A DNA stretch of 64,000 bases from UBA935 sp031556725 (GTDB lineage Bacteria; Bacillota; Clostridia; Lachnospirales; Lachnospiraceae): positions 186,001 through 250,000 of the forward strand of contig JAVBSL010000010.1 in assembly GCA_031556725.1 (NCBI GenBank), read 5' to 3'. The position numbers were made by a program, and so were the translations under genes. The notes under the pieces are model-generated. The model was not told the DNA's origin and did no database searches. It saw only the letters and a program-made list of their open reading frames with translations. Of the stretch, positions 33,089 through 42,118 are shown one piece after another. Within the stretch, counting starts at the first letter, position 1, and each line of letters starts with the position of its first letter.

Positions 33089-34360
33089 CTATTCCTCCAA
33101 TGCTGTTATGTGTAATGTTACTTCTAATGGCTCTAAAATTGATATGCCATTACCAATATTCAAATCTACTTCGGCAGTATAGAATCCTTCACTGACCTTC
33201 TCCATATTTCTGTCAGCCATCATTTTCTCTACATCTATTTCACCCGACACATCCGACACATGCACTGTGTCCAGATTCTTCTTCAACCCAATCAAAGTCA
33301 CTTCCGCTTCCTCTTCTATTCCACTGAAGGTAGCTTTGTAGCCCTCCGGCAAATTTGTGACTTTAATGCGATTTTCTTTCATAATTATTTTTTTAGATAT
33401 TTCCTGCTCGATATAAATCGTAAAAATTGCCTTGTTTACGGTTGCATCAACCAGCCGGATATCGCCTGGCAGATATTGCACCAGATCCACCGTCTTTACA
33501 AAGTTCTCTGTGCTTCCCGTAATATCCAATTCTCCATCCGGTATGTCGATACTGTTAATCTTTCTGATGACACTGCTTTTTCCGGCAATCACAACTGTTG
33601 CCGGGTCCGCTTCGGTCACGCCGGTGGCGCTATATCCATTCACCGGAGTTCCGGTAACCGTATACTTAATCGGAACGGATTTTGTTTCCAGAATAGGAAT
33701 CTTAATCCTTACCGTTTTAATGCTCTGGGTAAGCCGCTCGGTGGAAACCTTCTTCCCATCCGCATCATATAGCAAAATCTCGGCATCGCTATTTATATCA
33801 TTGGTAAAAGGGGTCACATTGATATCCACCCGCGCTTCCGCAATGCTTTCGATCAGCGATTCCGGTCCGGTAACCTTAACCAGATTTTGTTCGGTGGTAA
33901 TCTCACCTAAAATATACCCTTCGGTCAGTTCACCCGATGTAGTAACATGAACAGGCAGGGTCTTAGGTTTCTTTTCTTCTATATTCAGCTTGACAATGTC
34001 CGAGCTTCCGCTGATTCTGTTAATTTCACCGCCGCCAACAGACAGTTCAATACTGATGGTATCCAGACTGCTCAGGTCATTCATATCCGCTGTGGCAATA
34101 ATACTTCCAGCCGATAATTTTGCAATTACCGAGCGGGGTGCCCATACCGTAACTTTATTAATGATGTCCGTGTTGTCCAGCACCTCATATACCTTTCCGG
34201 ACTCTTCCAGTAATTCCGTATGGGTAATCTTTACCGGTATATTATAATAGGCCTGAGGAGCCACCGGATCATTTATATTGGTAACCAGAATCCAAAGAAT
34301 TGCTGCAAATACAAGTGAACCGATTTTCAGACCCCAGTTTTGTGTCCACTTAATCTTCAT
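33089..34360 (-). CDS. cdaR: YbbR-domain protein, CdaA regulator
   Basis: 423 residues: short cytoplasmic start, one membrane helix at about 10-28, then an extracellular part of four YbbR repeats (for example YNIPVKITHTELLEESGKVY, LPVHVTTSGELTEGYILGEI, VPIKYTVTGTPVNGYSATGV, NRIKVTNLPEGYKATFSGIE). In characterised Firmicutes CdaR interacts with and modulates the diadenylate cyclase CdaA. Its start overlaps the end of cdaA by 11 bases. Confidence 0.92.
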   Translation of the reverse strand: MKIKWTQNWGLKIGSLVFAAILWILVTNINDPVAPQAYYNIPVKITHTELLEESGKVYEVLDNTDIINKVTVWAPRSVIAKLSAGSIIATADMNDLSSLDTISIELSVGGGEINRISGSSDIVKLNIEEKKPKTLPVHVTTSGELTEGYILGEITTEQNLVKVTGPESLIESIAEARVDINVTPFTNDINSDAEILLYDADGKKVSTERLTQSIKTVRIKIPILETKSVPIKYTVTGTPVNGYSATGVTEADPATVVIAGKSSVIRKINSIDIPDGELDITGSTENFVKTVDLVQYLPGDIRLVDATVNKAIFTIYIEQEISKKIIMKENRIKVTNLPEGYKATFSGIEEEAEVTLIGLKKNLDTVHVSDVSGEIDVEKMMADRNMEKVSEGFYTAEVDLNIGNGISILEPLEVTLHITALEE

Positions 34361-35234
34361 TTTTTGTTCTTCCCTTCCACAGCTTGGATTTTTTCTCCTC
34401 TACCGATTTATTCTGAATAGCACTCAGCTGGTTCTTTAATCTGTCGGTATCCACATTTCTTTCCAGTTCACCGGCATAAGCAATGCTGATTTTACCGGTC
34501 TCTTCCGAAACTATAATTGTCATGGAATCGGTTACCTCTGAAATGCCGACACCGGCCCGATGCCTGGTTCCCAGTTCCTTGCTCAAATACATATTATCCG
34601 ATAAAGGCAGATAGCAGGTAGCGGAAATAATCCGATTGCCTCTGACAATCACCGCACCGTCATGAAGAGGCGTATTATGTTCAAAAATATTAATCAATAA
34701 TTGACTGGACAAAACCGCATCAACATCAATTCCGGTCCGTTCGTAATCAACCAAGGATTCATTTTGCTCCACAACAATCAGTGCACCGGTTTTTTCCCTT
34801 CCCATTTCGGCACAGGCCTTGGCGATTTCATTAATGGTCCGGTCGGAAAACCGGCCTGTTTCCATTTTGCCCGTTTCAAAGGGAAGTATGGATGAAATAA
34901 TATTTTTCTTTCCCAGTTCTTCCAATGCTTTTCTTAATTCCGGCTGCAGAATAACTACAATTGCCGTAACCGCCACTCCGATTACATTCTGGACAATCCA
35001 GAGAATCGTATTCATATTAAAAATAGCAGCGATCAAAATAAAAACACCAATAACAACAACACCTTTTAGCAGCGACCATGCTTTTGTATTTTTAATCCAT
35101 ACCATAACATTGTATGCCAAAAAGGAGATAATTAATATCTCCACAATATCGGTCCATTTAATTAGTTGAGGCATAGCAACCAATGAATCATTCAAAAGAG
35201 ATTTCAGCTGCTCCATGGTCTTTAAATTCTCCAA
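34350..35234 (-). CDS. cdaA: Diadenylate cyclase (c-di-AMP synthase)
   Basis: 294 residues: three membrane helices in the first ~100 residues (ILIISFLAYNVMVWI, VVVIGVFILIAAIF, VAVTAIVVILQPELR), then the DAC domain with the catalytic DGAVIVRGNRIISATCYLPLS and the RHRAGVGISE motif near 220. Makes c-di-AMP, which controls potassium and osmolyte transport and cell-wall homeostasis. The C-terminal ~40 residues are lysine-rich. Coupled to cdaR and glmM. Confidence 0.95.
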   Translation of the reverse strand: MENLKTMEQLKSLLNDSLVAMPQLIKWTDIVEILIISFLAYNVMVWIKNTKAWSLLKGVVVIGVFILIAAIFNMNTILWIVQNVIGVAVTAIVVILQPELRKALEELGKKNIISSILPFETGKMETGRFSDRTINEIAKACAEMGREKTGALIVVEQNESLVDYERTGIDVDAVLSSQLLINIFEHNTPLHDGAVIVRGNRIISATCYLPLSDNMYLSKELGTRHRAGVGISEVTDSMTIIVSEETGKISIAYAGELERNVDTDRLKNQLSAIQNKSVEEKKSKLWKGRTKNED

Positions 35235-35243
35235 TCTAAAATT

Positions 35244-36188
35244 TTATGTCCTTGTTCTCCGTTTGGGAGAATTGATTTTCTTAACTGTTCTGGCCGGGGC
35301 CGCTACTGTTATTTTAGGAATAGCCTTTACATAATAATAATATTCATCGTCTTCAAATTGAACCGATTCCGCCCGGCTGTAATCCACATGAAAAATAAAA
35401 AACTCGACTACTTTCACAATACCAATCGATACAATCGTACCTACAATGGCCCCCAAAATCGAAACTTCGGTATCCATCAGTAAATCTCCTAACAAAAGCA
35501 CCATGATATTTACCAATGCGCCGGTCACTGTTGCAATAATCCACGAATGATCTATGGCCATTCGTCTGATTAAATATACAATAATAATCGTTGCCGAAAA
35601 AGCCGCAATCGTTACCAGCATGGTTTTATTGTTCAAAATACCATCAATAACATAGCGGAATTTGACGGTCATCTCTTCCGCGCCCATTCCCGCCAAAGCC
35701 GTAGCATTATCCGATATATAGGTCACCATATAATGCACTACCACCCCGCATGCCACCGAAATAATGGAAAGCGGTGTCCCTACCAATCCCATTGCCAGCG
35801 GAATTACATAAGGAATTTTTAATATGAAGCAGAGGGGGGTTAACAGTACCACTAACGTATCTCTTGGTGAGAAACGGTAATAGAGCAAAAACATCAGCAG
35901 AAAAACTGCCAGAACTACAATTGCACACTCCATCGAAACCGCATATAAATGCATCACTACAAAAGCTGCTGCCACAATAATAATAAAATTTGCAGGCATA
36001 AAAGAACACATTAAAGATACTACCAGCACAATGGATATATTATCCAATTTTGACATATACCCGATTTTGGCATTGATCATTAAAATTGCTGTCAGAGCCA
36101 TAATTAGTTTGCCCAATGGCTGTAAATAAACTTCATACTTAGCAATAAAATTCTTAATATATTGCTTTGCAACAAGTAAGCTTGTCAT
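35244..36188 (-). CDS. Uncharacterised polytopic membrane protein next to cdaA
   Basis: 314 residues with about eight or nine membrane helices and a soluble, basic C-terminus of ~55 residues (RTVKKINSPKRRTRT). No family motif that I recognise; it resembles permease-like proteins only in hydrophobicity. It starts 17 bp after the next small membrane protein and ends nine bp before cdaA, so it is probably in the same operon and may work with the c-di-AMP module. That link is positional only. Confidence 0.6.
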   Translation of the reverse strand: MTSLLVAKQYIKNFIAKYEVYLQPLGKLIMALTAILMINAKIGYMSKLDNISIVLVVSLMCSFMPANFIIIVAAAFVVMHLYAVSMECAIVVLAVFLLMFLLYYRFSPRDTLVVLLTPLCFILKIPYVIPLAMGLVGTPLSIISVACGVVVHYMVTYISDNATALAGMGAEEMTVKFRYVIDGILNNKTMLVTIAAFSATIIIVYLIRRMAIDHSWIIATVTGALVNIMVLLLGDLLMDTEVSILGAIVGTIVSIGIVKVVEFFIFHVDYSRAESVQFEDDEYYYYVKAIPKITVAAPARTVKKINSPKRRTRT

Positions 36189-36205
36189 ATTGTTTCCCTT
36201 TTCTC

Positions 36206-36595
36206 TTATTTATCATCGTACATCTGCGAAAGCCGTCTTAGGTTATGATAGTAATGTTTCAGACTTTTCCGTGCTTTACTATAACGATAGGAATATATAA
36301 TGTAAGACAATACGCCATAGACCCCTATCATAATCAGGTAAAGCTTCAAAATGTTTTTACCGGTCTCCATCATATCCATTTTATATATTTCCTGCATCAG
36401 CACTTCAAAATGATAAAATGCATAAACCCCGGAAACAATGGCAAAAGCTATGGTTGCACAAATGACGGAATTCATTACCTGAAATCCGATATAGTCACCT
36501 CTGAAGTAATTGCTGATCGCAACATTTTTCTTACCGGGACCTTTTTCGTACGATGCCATCTTTGTCATCAATATGACTCGTTCTTCGTTAATCAT
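36206..36595 (-). CDS. Hypothetical two-helix membrane protein
   Basis: 129 residues from the ATG at 36595; the AGGAG upstream is about 12 bases away, and a later ATG (MTKMASYEK) is possible. Two membrane helices at about 43-63 and 85-105, both ends basic and cytoplasmic by the positive-inside rule, ending in KSLKHYYHNLRRLSQMYDDK. No recognised domain. It lies between the YvyF-like gene and the polytopic protein upstream of cdaA. Confidence 0.55.
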   Translation of the reverse strand: MINEERVILMTKMASYEKGPGKKNVAISNYFRGDYIGFQVMNSVICATIAFAIVSGVYAFYHFEVLMQEIYKMDMMETGKNILKLYLIMIGVYGVLSYIIYSYRYSKARKSLKHYYHNLRRLSQMYDDK

Positions 36596-36616
36596 AATTA
36601 ATAAGCTCTCCTACGG

Positions 36617-37030
36617 TTAGCGGTCCAAAAACCTCATGCGGTCGCGTTCTGATGTACTCTTCTTGACTTCCGGCTGGGGCTTGGGTGCTTCTTTCTTATA
36701 AGCACTGTTCAGCGTGTTCGTCATTTCCGACTTGCATTTGTCGCAATAGACCCCCGACCGAATCATGGTGCCGCATTTTTCACAAGAAACACGAATCGGA
36801 GAATTCTCAGAAAACTGCAATCTTTCTTCCCTGATCCACTGATGAATCTGATTAATTTCCACTTCACATTCCTGTGCCACATCATTAATACTGGCATTTA
36901 CATTATCCCGAATATAAGCCTTTACATCCTGGAATTTTGCTTCTCTTGCTTCCCTGCAAACAGGGCACATAATAGGTCCTACCACATAGTTAAAAAGCCT
37001 TCCGCAGTATCTGCAATTACGTACATTCAT
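36617..37030 (-). CDS. YvyF-like flagellar operon protein (TIGR03826)
   Basis: 137 residues from the ATG at 37030, chosen for AGGAGGT six bases upstream. N-terminal zinc ribbon NCRYCGRLFNYV...CPVCREARE, a helix-turn-helix-like middle INDVAQECEVEINQIHQWIREERL, and a second CEKCGTMIRSGVYCDKCKSEM zinc site. This matches the TIGR03826 family, found next to comF in Bacillus (yvyF-comFC) and linked to flagellar or late motility control. The comF gene immediately upstream supports the call. Confidence 0.85.
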   Translation of the reverse strand: MNVRNCRYCGRLFNYVVGPIMCPVCREAREAKFQDVKAYIRDNVNASINDVAQECEVEINQIHQWIREERLQFSENSPIRVSCEKCGTMIRSGVYCDKCKSEMTNTLNSAYKKEAPKPQPEVKKSTSERDRMRFLDR

Positions 37031-37047
37031 TCCAATACCTCCTGTCA

Positions 37048-37749
37048 TTAAATTCCTCGGCCGATGGCCAAAGCCGTAAAATAAATTTTGTCAACACCGG
37101 TCTTCTTTAATTCTTCTGCCATGGCATCTATGGTACTGCCGGTCGTATAGATGTCATCGATAATTACAATCGTATTTAATTTTACATCATTTGGAGCAAT
37201 TTTAAAAGCCTTTTTCAAATTATTTTGCCTTTCCCGCACATTCAGCTCCTTCTGCGGGGCAGTATTCTTTTGTCTGATTACCAATTTATCCTCCACCGGG
37301 ATTTGTAAATGTGCAGAAAGCACCTTCGCCAAAGCAGTCGCCTGATTATAACCTCTTTCGCGCAGCTTTTTAGAATGAACCGGCACCGGAATCAGGGCAT
37401 CCGGTCTCATCCGCTTAATTTCATTGCCTAAGCATCTGCTGATTTCCTCTCCATAAAAATCTGCATACTCTCTTCTGCCCTTATATTTAAACCGGTAAAT
37501 AGAATCCGCTATGCTTTTATAGTCATATAGTGCCATCCCACGATCATAGATATGATGTCCGGTTCGGCAGTCATGACAATACTCCAAGTCTTCCGATGAC
37601 AGCATTTTCCCACATTTCATACATGCCGGACCGGTAACGTATTTTATCTTTGGTGCACACCCCCGGCAAATAAGTCCTTCCGACACCTTCACAATATCGT
37701 CACATACCGGACACCTGCGGGGGAAAAATAAATTTATGATTCCTTCCAT
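37048..37749 (-). CDS. comF: ComF family phosphoribosyltransferase-like protein
   Basis: 233 residues. N-terminal double zinc finger CPVCDD...CRGCAPK / CMKCGKML...CHDC, then a PRTase-like domain with VPVHSKKLRERGYNQATALAK and the PRPP-binding IVIIDDIYTTGSTIDAMAEE near 185-205. Part of the competence-associated ComFC family, involved in DNA uptake or ssDNA handling in competent bacteria. Its start overlaps the end of recD2 by 16 bases. Confidence 0.9.
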   Translation of the reverse strand: MEGIINLFFPRRCPVCDDIVKVSEGLICRGCAPKIKYVTGPACMKCGKMLSSEDLEYCHDCRTGHHIYDRGMALYDYKSIADSIYRFKYKGRREYADFYGEEISRCLGNEIKRMRPDALIPVPVHSKKLRERGYNQATALAKVLSAHLQIPVEDKLVIRQKNTAPQKELNVRERQNNLKKAFKIAPNDVKLNTIVIIDDIYTTGSTIDAMAEELKKTGVDKIYFTALAIGRGI

Positions 37750-39986
37750 GTTCCTCCTTCCGCTATTTCCGCTATTCGGTTCTGTAAACTGGTATATCGT
37801 TTATTCTGTGAAACGTTACCTATCATCTCTCCAACCATTTCACGACTGCCTAAAATGGTCACACATTTTCTGGCCCTGGTCACCCCGGTATATAGTAAGT
37901 TGCGGTTAAACAACATTCGCGGACCGGACAGAAGAGGAATAATAACCGCCGGATATTCACTTCCCTGGGCCTTATGTATGGTAATGGCATAGGCTAATTC
38001 AATCTCATCCAATTGCTGAAAAGGATAAGTTACCCGCCGCTGTTCATCAAATTCTACAACCATACAGCCGGCTTTTTCACTGATTTCACGAATAATACCG
38101 GCATCACCGTTAAAAACTCCCATTCCCCTGTCGATGGGTATCCCATATTTACTGAGAACCTCCCATTCAATGGTATAGTTGTTTTTAATCTGCATCACCT
38201 TATCACCCTCCCGGTAAATTTGATCACCCACATAATATTCCTTCTTTTGCTCCGAAGGGGGATTCAGATATTGCTGCAAAATATGATTCAGGGTTTCTAC
38301 CCCCAGATTTCCTTTTCGCATGGGAGTTAAAACCTGTATGTCATAAGGCGATGCGTCCACATAAGTGGGCAGCTTTTCGTTCAGTAACTGAATCATATGT
38401 TTGTATATCACATTGGCATCGCTTCTTTCCAAAAAGAAAAAATCCCGGCTTTTATTGTCCAGACTGATGTCCTCGCCTTTATTGATTTTATGAGCATTTA
38501 CGACGATATCGCTTTCTCCCGCCTGCCGGAAAATCTTCTGTAAAACCACAGTCGAAAAACATTTGCTGGCAATCAAATCTCTTAAAATCTGCCCCGGACC
38601 CACACTGGGAAGCTGATCCATGTCTCCTACCAGAATCAGCCGGGTACCGATACTGATTGCCTGTAAGAGCGCTAAAAACAAGTGAAGGTCCACCATCGAC
38701 ATTTCATCAATAATAATTACATCGGCCTCTAACGGGTTATCTTCATTTTTTTCAAACCTGGCACTTCCGCCTTCTTCCGAAGTTGCTCCGCTTACCTCTA
38801 ACAATCGATGAATAGTCCTTGCTTCATAGCCGGTAGCTTCGGTCATCCGTTTAGCCGCCCTCCCGGTGGGAGCAGCCAGAAGAATATCCTGGCCCTCTTC
38901 AATGAAAAACTGAATGATACTGTTAATCGTGGTGGTCTTGCCGGTTCCCGGTCCGCCCGATATGATTACCACACCTTGTTTTATGGTTTCAAATATGGCC
39001 GTTATCTGCAAATCATCCAATTCCATTTCCTGCTTTTGGCCCAGTTTTTCAATTTTTTGCCTGATACGGGTCTGCTCCGCCGGAAGCAATTCACCCTCCA
39101 GAGAAATGTTCAAATCACAAAGCAGCTTGGCACATTTTAATTCCGCATAATAGTAAGATGAGGCATAAATACGCTGTTCCTCTCCGCTGCCTTTGATGAT
39201 CAGTTTTTTATCCATAGCCATGTTTCCCAATTGGGGCAGGATCAAATCCGGTTTCAACTCTAATATCTCAGCCGCTTTGGCTGTCAGCACATTCAGCGGC
39301 AGATAAATATGCCCATCCAACGAAGCCTGCAAAAGCGTATATAAAATACCGCTTCTGATCCGGTAATCCGAATCGGTATGAATGCCGATGGTACGGGCAA
39401 TCTCATCGGCAATCCGAAAGCCCACACCGGTAATATCTTCCGCCAGTTGATAGGGATTTTCTTTCATGATTCCGTAAAGTCCGGCACCATATGTATTGTA
39501 TATTTTCACTGCAAGGGTGTTGGATATTCCATAGCGCTGCAAAAAAACAAAGGCTTCCCGCATCTCTTTTTTGTCCTGCATCTGCTCCGCTATTTCTCTG
39601 GCTTTCCGTTCACTGATCCCCTTAATTTCAGCCAGCCGTTCCGGTTCCTCTTCAATGATCCGAAAGGTATCGCTGCCGAATCTTTTCACAATCCGGCCAG
39701 CCAGCGCCTCCCCCACACCTTTGATGGCACCGGAACCCAGATACCGTTCCATGCTGTAGGCATCATCCGGCAGGATTGTGCGATAAGAAGATATCTTCAG
39801 TTGGCTTCCGTATACCGGATGTTCTACGAAAGTTCCTTCCGCTTCAATATTTTCGCCTTCATCGATCCCCTTCAGGCTGCCGGTACAGGTAATCTCCTCC
39901 CCCTCTGCCATCAACACCAAAACCGTATAACCATTTCCAGCATTTTGATAAATAATATGATCTACAAATCCTTTTACAACTTCCAT
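37734..39986 (-). CDS. recD2: RecD2-type ATP-dependent DNA helicase
   Basis: 750 residues from the ATG at 39986 (GGAAGG upstream). OB-like N-terminus (VKGFVDHIIYQNAGNGYTVL), helix-hairpin-helix repeats around 95-200, then superfamily 1B helicase motifs: Walker A SGGPGTGKTTTINSI near 345, Walker B IIDEMSMVDLHLF near 430, VGDMDQLPSVGPGQILRD, and YAITIHKAQGSEYPAV near 660. A 5'-3' helicase acting in replication-linked repair without RecBC. It is coupled to comF. Confidence 0.93.
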   Translation of the reverse strand: MEVVKGFVDHIIYQNAGNGYTVLVLMAEGEEITCTGSLKGIDEGENIEAEGTFVEHPVYGSQLKISSYRTILPDDAYSMERYLGSGAIKGVGEALAGRIVKRFGSDTFRIIEEEPERLAEIKGISERKAREIAEQMQDKKEMREAFVFLQRYGISNTLAVKIYNTYGAGLYGIMKENPYQLAEDITGVGFRIADEIARTIGIHTDSDYRIRSGILYTLLQASLDGHIYLPLNVLTAKAAEILELKPDLILPQLGNMAMDKKLIIKGSGEEQRIYASSYYYAELKCAKLLCDLNISLEGELLPAEQTRIRQKIEKLGQKQEMELDDLQITAIFETIKQGVVIISGGPGTGKTTTINSIIQFFIEEGQDILLAAPTGRAAKRMTEATGYEARTIHRLLEVSGATSEEGGSARFEKNEDNPLEADVIIIDEMSMVDLHLFLALLQAISIGTRLILVGDMDQLPSVGPGQILRDLIASKCFSTVVLQKIFRQAGESDIVVNAHKINKGEDISLDNKSRDFFFLERSDANVIYKHMIQLLNEKLPTYVDASPYDIQVLTPMRKGNLGVETLNHILQQYLNPPSEQKKEYYVGDQIYREGDKVMQIKNNYTIEWEVLSKYGIPIDRGMGVFNGDAGIIREISEKAGCMVVEFDEQRRVTYPFQQLDEIELAYAITIHKAQGSEYPAVIIPLLSGPRMLFNRNLLYTGVTRARKCVTILGSREMVGEMIGNVSQNKRYTSLQNRIAEIAEGGTWKES

Positions 39987-40100
39987 ACCCCGTCCTTCCC
40001 TATTACGTAAAAAAGGCTGCACAATGAACAACAGACCTTCCGTCCGTATCAATCGGCAACCTTATCTATTTATTTCCTAACCCAAAACTGTAATTTGTTC

Positions 40101-40448
40101 CTACAAATTATAATTTCTCTTCATTTGTTCAAAAAGCTGCTGTGCCAGGCCCAATCCCTGTCTCTCCGTAGAGTCGGCTGTTAGCTGCTGCAAGGTCGTA
40201 TCCTTAAAATAATCTACCAGTTGAGAATTGGCTCCGTCTTTTTTATCACTGAATACATAAGCCGACTTTTCCATTTCCTTGAAAACCATTTCCAGAAAAT
40301 AAGCTTCAAATTCTTTGCACGCATCCAGCAATTTTTCCTCGGATGCGGTTTTAAAATCAGTTTTATCTATCGAATCCTTTAATTTGGAAGTGCTGTTGCT
40401 TTCCGTGGTCAGCAAATCACTATAATTGGTAAGCCCGCTGATGTCCAT
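40101..40448 (-). CDS. Flagellar rod-binding protein (FlgJ N-terminal-like)
   Basis: 115 residues, rod-binding domain only. Seen: KLLDACKEFEAYFLEMVFKEMEKS and GANSQLVDYFKDTTLQQLTA, the pattern of Rod-binding (FlgJ N-terminal) proteins; no muramidase domain. Follows the FlgG-like gene by 20 bp. It probably caps or guides the growing rod. A 115-bp gap with no clear terminator follows before recD2. Confidence 0.85.
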   Translation of the reverse strand: MDISGLTNYSDLLTTESNSTSKLKDSIDKTDFKTASEEKLLDACKEFEAYFLEMVFKEMEKSAYVFSDKKDGANSQLVDYFKDTTLQQLTADSTERQGLGLAQQLFEQMKRNYNL

Positions 40449-40467
40449 ATTAATCTCCTATCCTGCC

Positions 40468-41286
40468 TTAGCGTTTCAGGTTATTGGCTGTCTGCATCAT
40501 CTCGTCGGTAGTGGTAATTGCCTTTGAATTCATTTCATAAGCACGCTGTGCCACGATCAGGTTTACCATTTCATCAGCAACCATAACATTGGAACCTTCC
40601 AGATAGTTCTGCAGGATTTTACTCTTAGTAACATTTTGGTTGGTAGCTTCATTTAATGCCGCACCGCTGGCCGCTGTAGCTCCCCACAAGCTGTTGCCTT
40701 TTTTCTCCAGACCGCCCGGATTTCTAAATTGATAAATACCAATGGTGATGCCTAAGGATACCGGATTATTCGAATCATCCGGATAACAAACCGTTCCGTC
40801 TGATGATATGGAAACTTTGGTTGGAATATAATTATTATTCAATGTAATTGCTCTGCCGTTGGAATCCAAAACCGGTGAGCCGTCACTTGTAGTAAGCATA
40901 CTTCCGTTTCCGGCATTAAGTGCCCATGTAAAATCACCATTTCTGGTATAGTATGTACTACCATCACCGCCACGTACCGCAAAGAAACCTTTTCCCTCAA
41001 TCGCAAAAGCCGATTCACTGGCTGATGTCAGCATCGGCCCCTGGGTAATAATATTATTTATAGAAGAGTTACGCACGCCCAATCCTACCTGTGAGCTGGT
41101 CGGTTTCGGGTCACCATTTGCTGTAGTCGTAGCCGTCTGCAAGGTTTGATATAAAAGAGACTTAAATTGTGCCACCTGGGTTTTATACCCCACCGTATTT
41201 ACGTTAGCCAAGTTATTGGCAATGGTATCTACGTTTACCTGTTGGGCATTCATTCCCGTTGCTGCGGACCATAAACTTCTTACCAT
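40468..41286 (-). CDS. flhP: Flagellar basal-body rod protein, FlgG/FlhP-like
   Basis: 272 residues. N-terminal rod signature MVRSLWSAATGMNAQQVNVDTIANNLANVNTVGYK and C-terminal NVMVADEMVNLIVAQRAYEMNSKAI with the expected heptad-rich ends; the middle (EGKGFFAVRGGDGSTYYTR) is the FlgE/F/G domain. Distal rod or hook-basal component. The mbl-flhO-flhP order of Bacillus subtilis is reproduced here, which supports the symbol. Confidence 0.9.
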   Translation of the reverse strand: MVRSLWSAATGMNAQQVNVDTIANNLANVNTVGYKTQVAQFKSLLYQTLQTATTTANGDPKPTSSQVGLGVRNSSINNIITQGPMLTSASESAFAIEGKGFFAVRGGDGSTYYTRNGDFTWALNAGNGSMLTTSDGSPVLDSNGRAITLNNNYIPTKVSISSDGTVCYPDDSNNPVSLGITIGIYQFRNPGGLEKKGNSLWGATAASGAALNEATNQNVTKSKILQNYLEGSNVMVADEMVNLIVAQRAYEMNSKAITTTDEMMQTANNLKR

Positions 41287-41320
41287 ATCTTTTCCTCCTT
41301 AATGACTCTTCACCGATTTA

Positions 41321-42100
41321 TCATACTTTGCCAAGCTGATTGGCGGCAATCTCCAATGTTCCATCAATTGTTGTAATAATCTTCTGATTGCTTTCATATG
41401 CCCGGTTTACCGTAAGCATATTGACCATCTCGTCAACCACCGAAATATTCGATGTTTCCAAGAATCCCGAATGAATTTGGGCATTTGCTTCTTTCTCCGT
41501 TGCACCTTCAATGGGCTCAAAGAAATTTTCACCGAAATGCACCAAATAATTATAGTCTTCAAAATCAGTTACCTGAATCTGGTCAACAACCGCACCGTCT
41601 TGAATGATCTGTCCATGAATATTAATCTGCGTATCCAGTATTGACGGGTCCATCTTTATACGTTTCCCATCTACGTTTAACACGTAATCACCATCCTGAG
41701 TCATCAACTCTCCGGACAAATTAGTGGTGAAGTTTCCGTCCCTGGTATACTTGGTCGAGGTTTCGCCGGCTTTATTGGTATATTCTATGGCAAAAAACCC
41801 GGCATCGTTTAATGCCAAATCATAAGTATTACCGGTTGACTTGATCGGCCCCTGGGAATAATCGGTATATCCTTCCCCAATCTTCACGCCGGGGTTATTT
41901 ATCCCGATACGGCGGGCAATTCTGCCGCCTTCTGTAGAATCCTTGATCTTAAAAGCCAAAACATCACTAAAGGCCTGACTGGTAGCACCTTCCTTTTTGA
42001 ATCCGTTGGTATTCACATTGGCAAGATTATTTGTCAGGACGTCCATCCTGTTCTGTTGGTTGATCATCCCTGTATAGGCCGAGTATAAACCTTTTACCAT
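41321..42100 (-). CDS. flhO: Flagellar hook-basal body protein, FlgF/FlhO-like
   Basis: 259 residues with the same rod fold: MVKGLYSAYTGMINQQNRMDVLTNNLANVNTNGFKK at the start, LNDAGFFAIEYTNKAGETSTKYTRDGNF in the middle and NISVVDEMVNMLTVNRAYESNQKII at the end. It is paralogous to the next gene. Located 18 bp after mbl and 35 bp before the FlgG-like gene, so the three are one operon. Confidence 0.88.
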   Translation of the reverse strand: MVKGLYSAYTGMINQQNRMDVLTNNLANVNTNGFKKEGATSQAFSDVLAFKIKDSTEGGRIARRIGINNPGVKIGEGYTDYSQGPIKSTGNTYDLALNDAGFFAIEYTNKAGETSTKYTRDGNFTTNLSGELMTQDGDYVLNVDGKRIKMDPSILDTQINIHGQIIQDGAVVDQIQVTDFEDYNYLVHFGENFFEPIEGATEKEANAQIHSGFLETSNISVVDEMVNMLTVNRAYESNQKIITTIDGTLEIAANQLGKV

Positions 42101-42118
42101 AATAATCCTCCGCTTTAA

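Noticed and set aside
39987..40100. Sigma-D promoter before recD2 (GAAA, 15 bp, GCCGATTG on the minus strand)
   Set aside because: Neither hexamer matches fully and a DNA repair helicase is not a plausible late flagellar gene.
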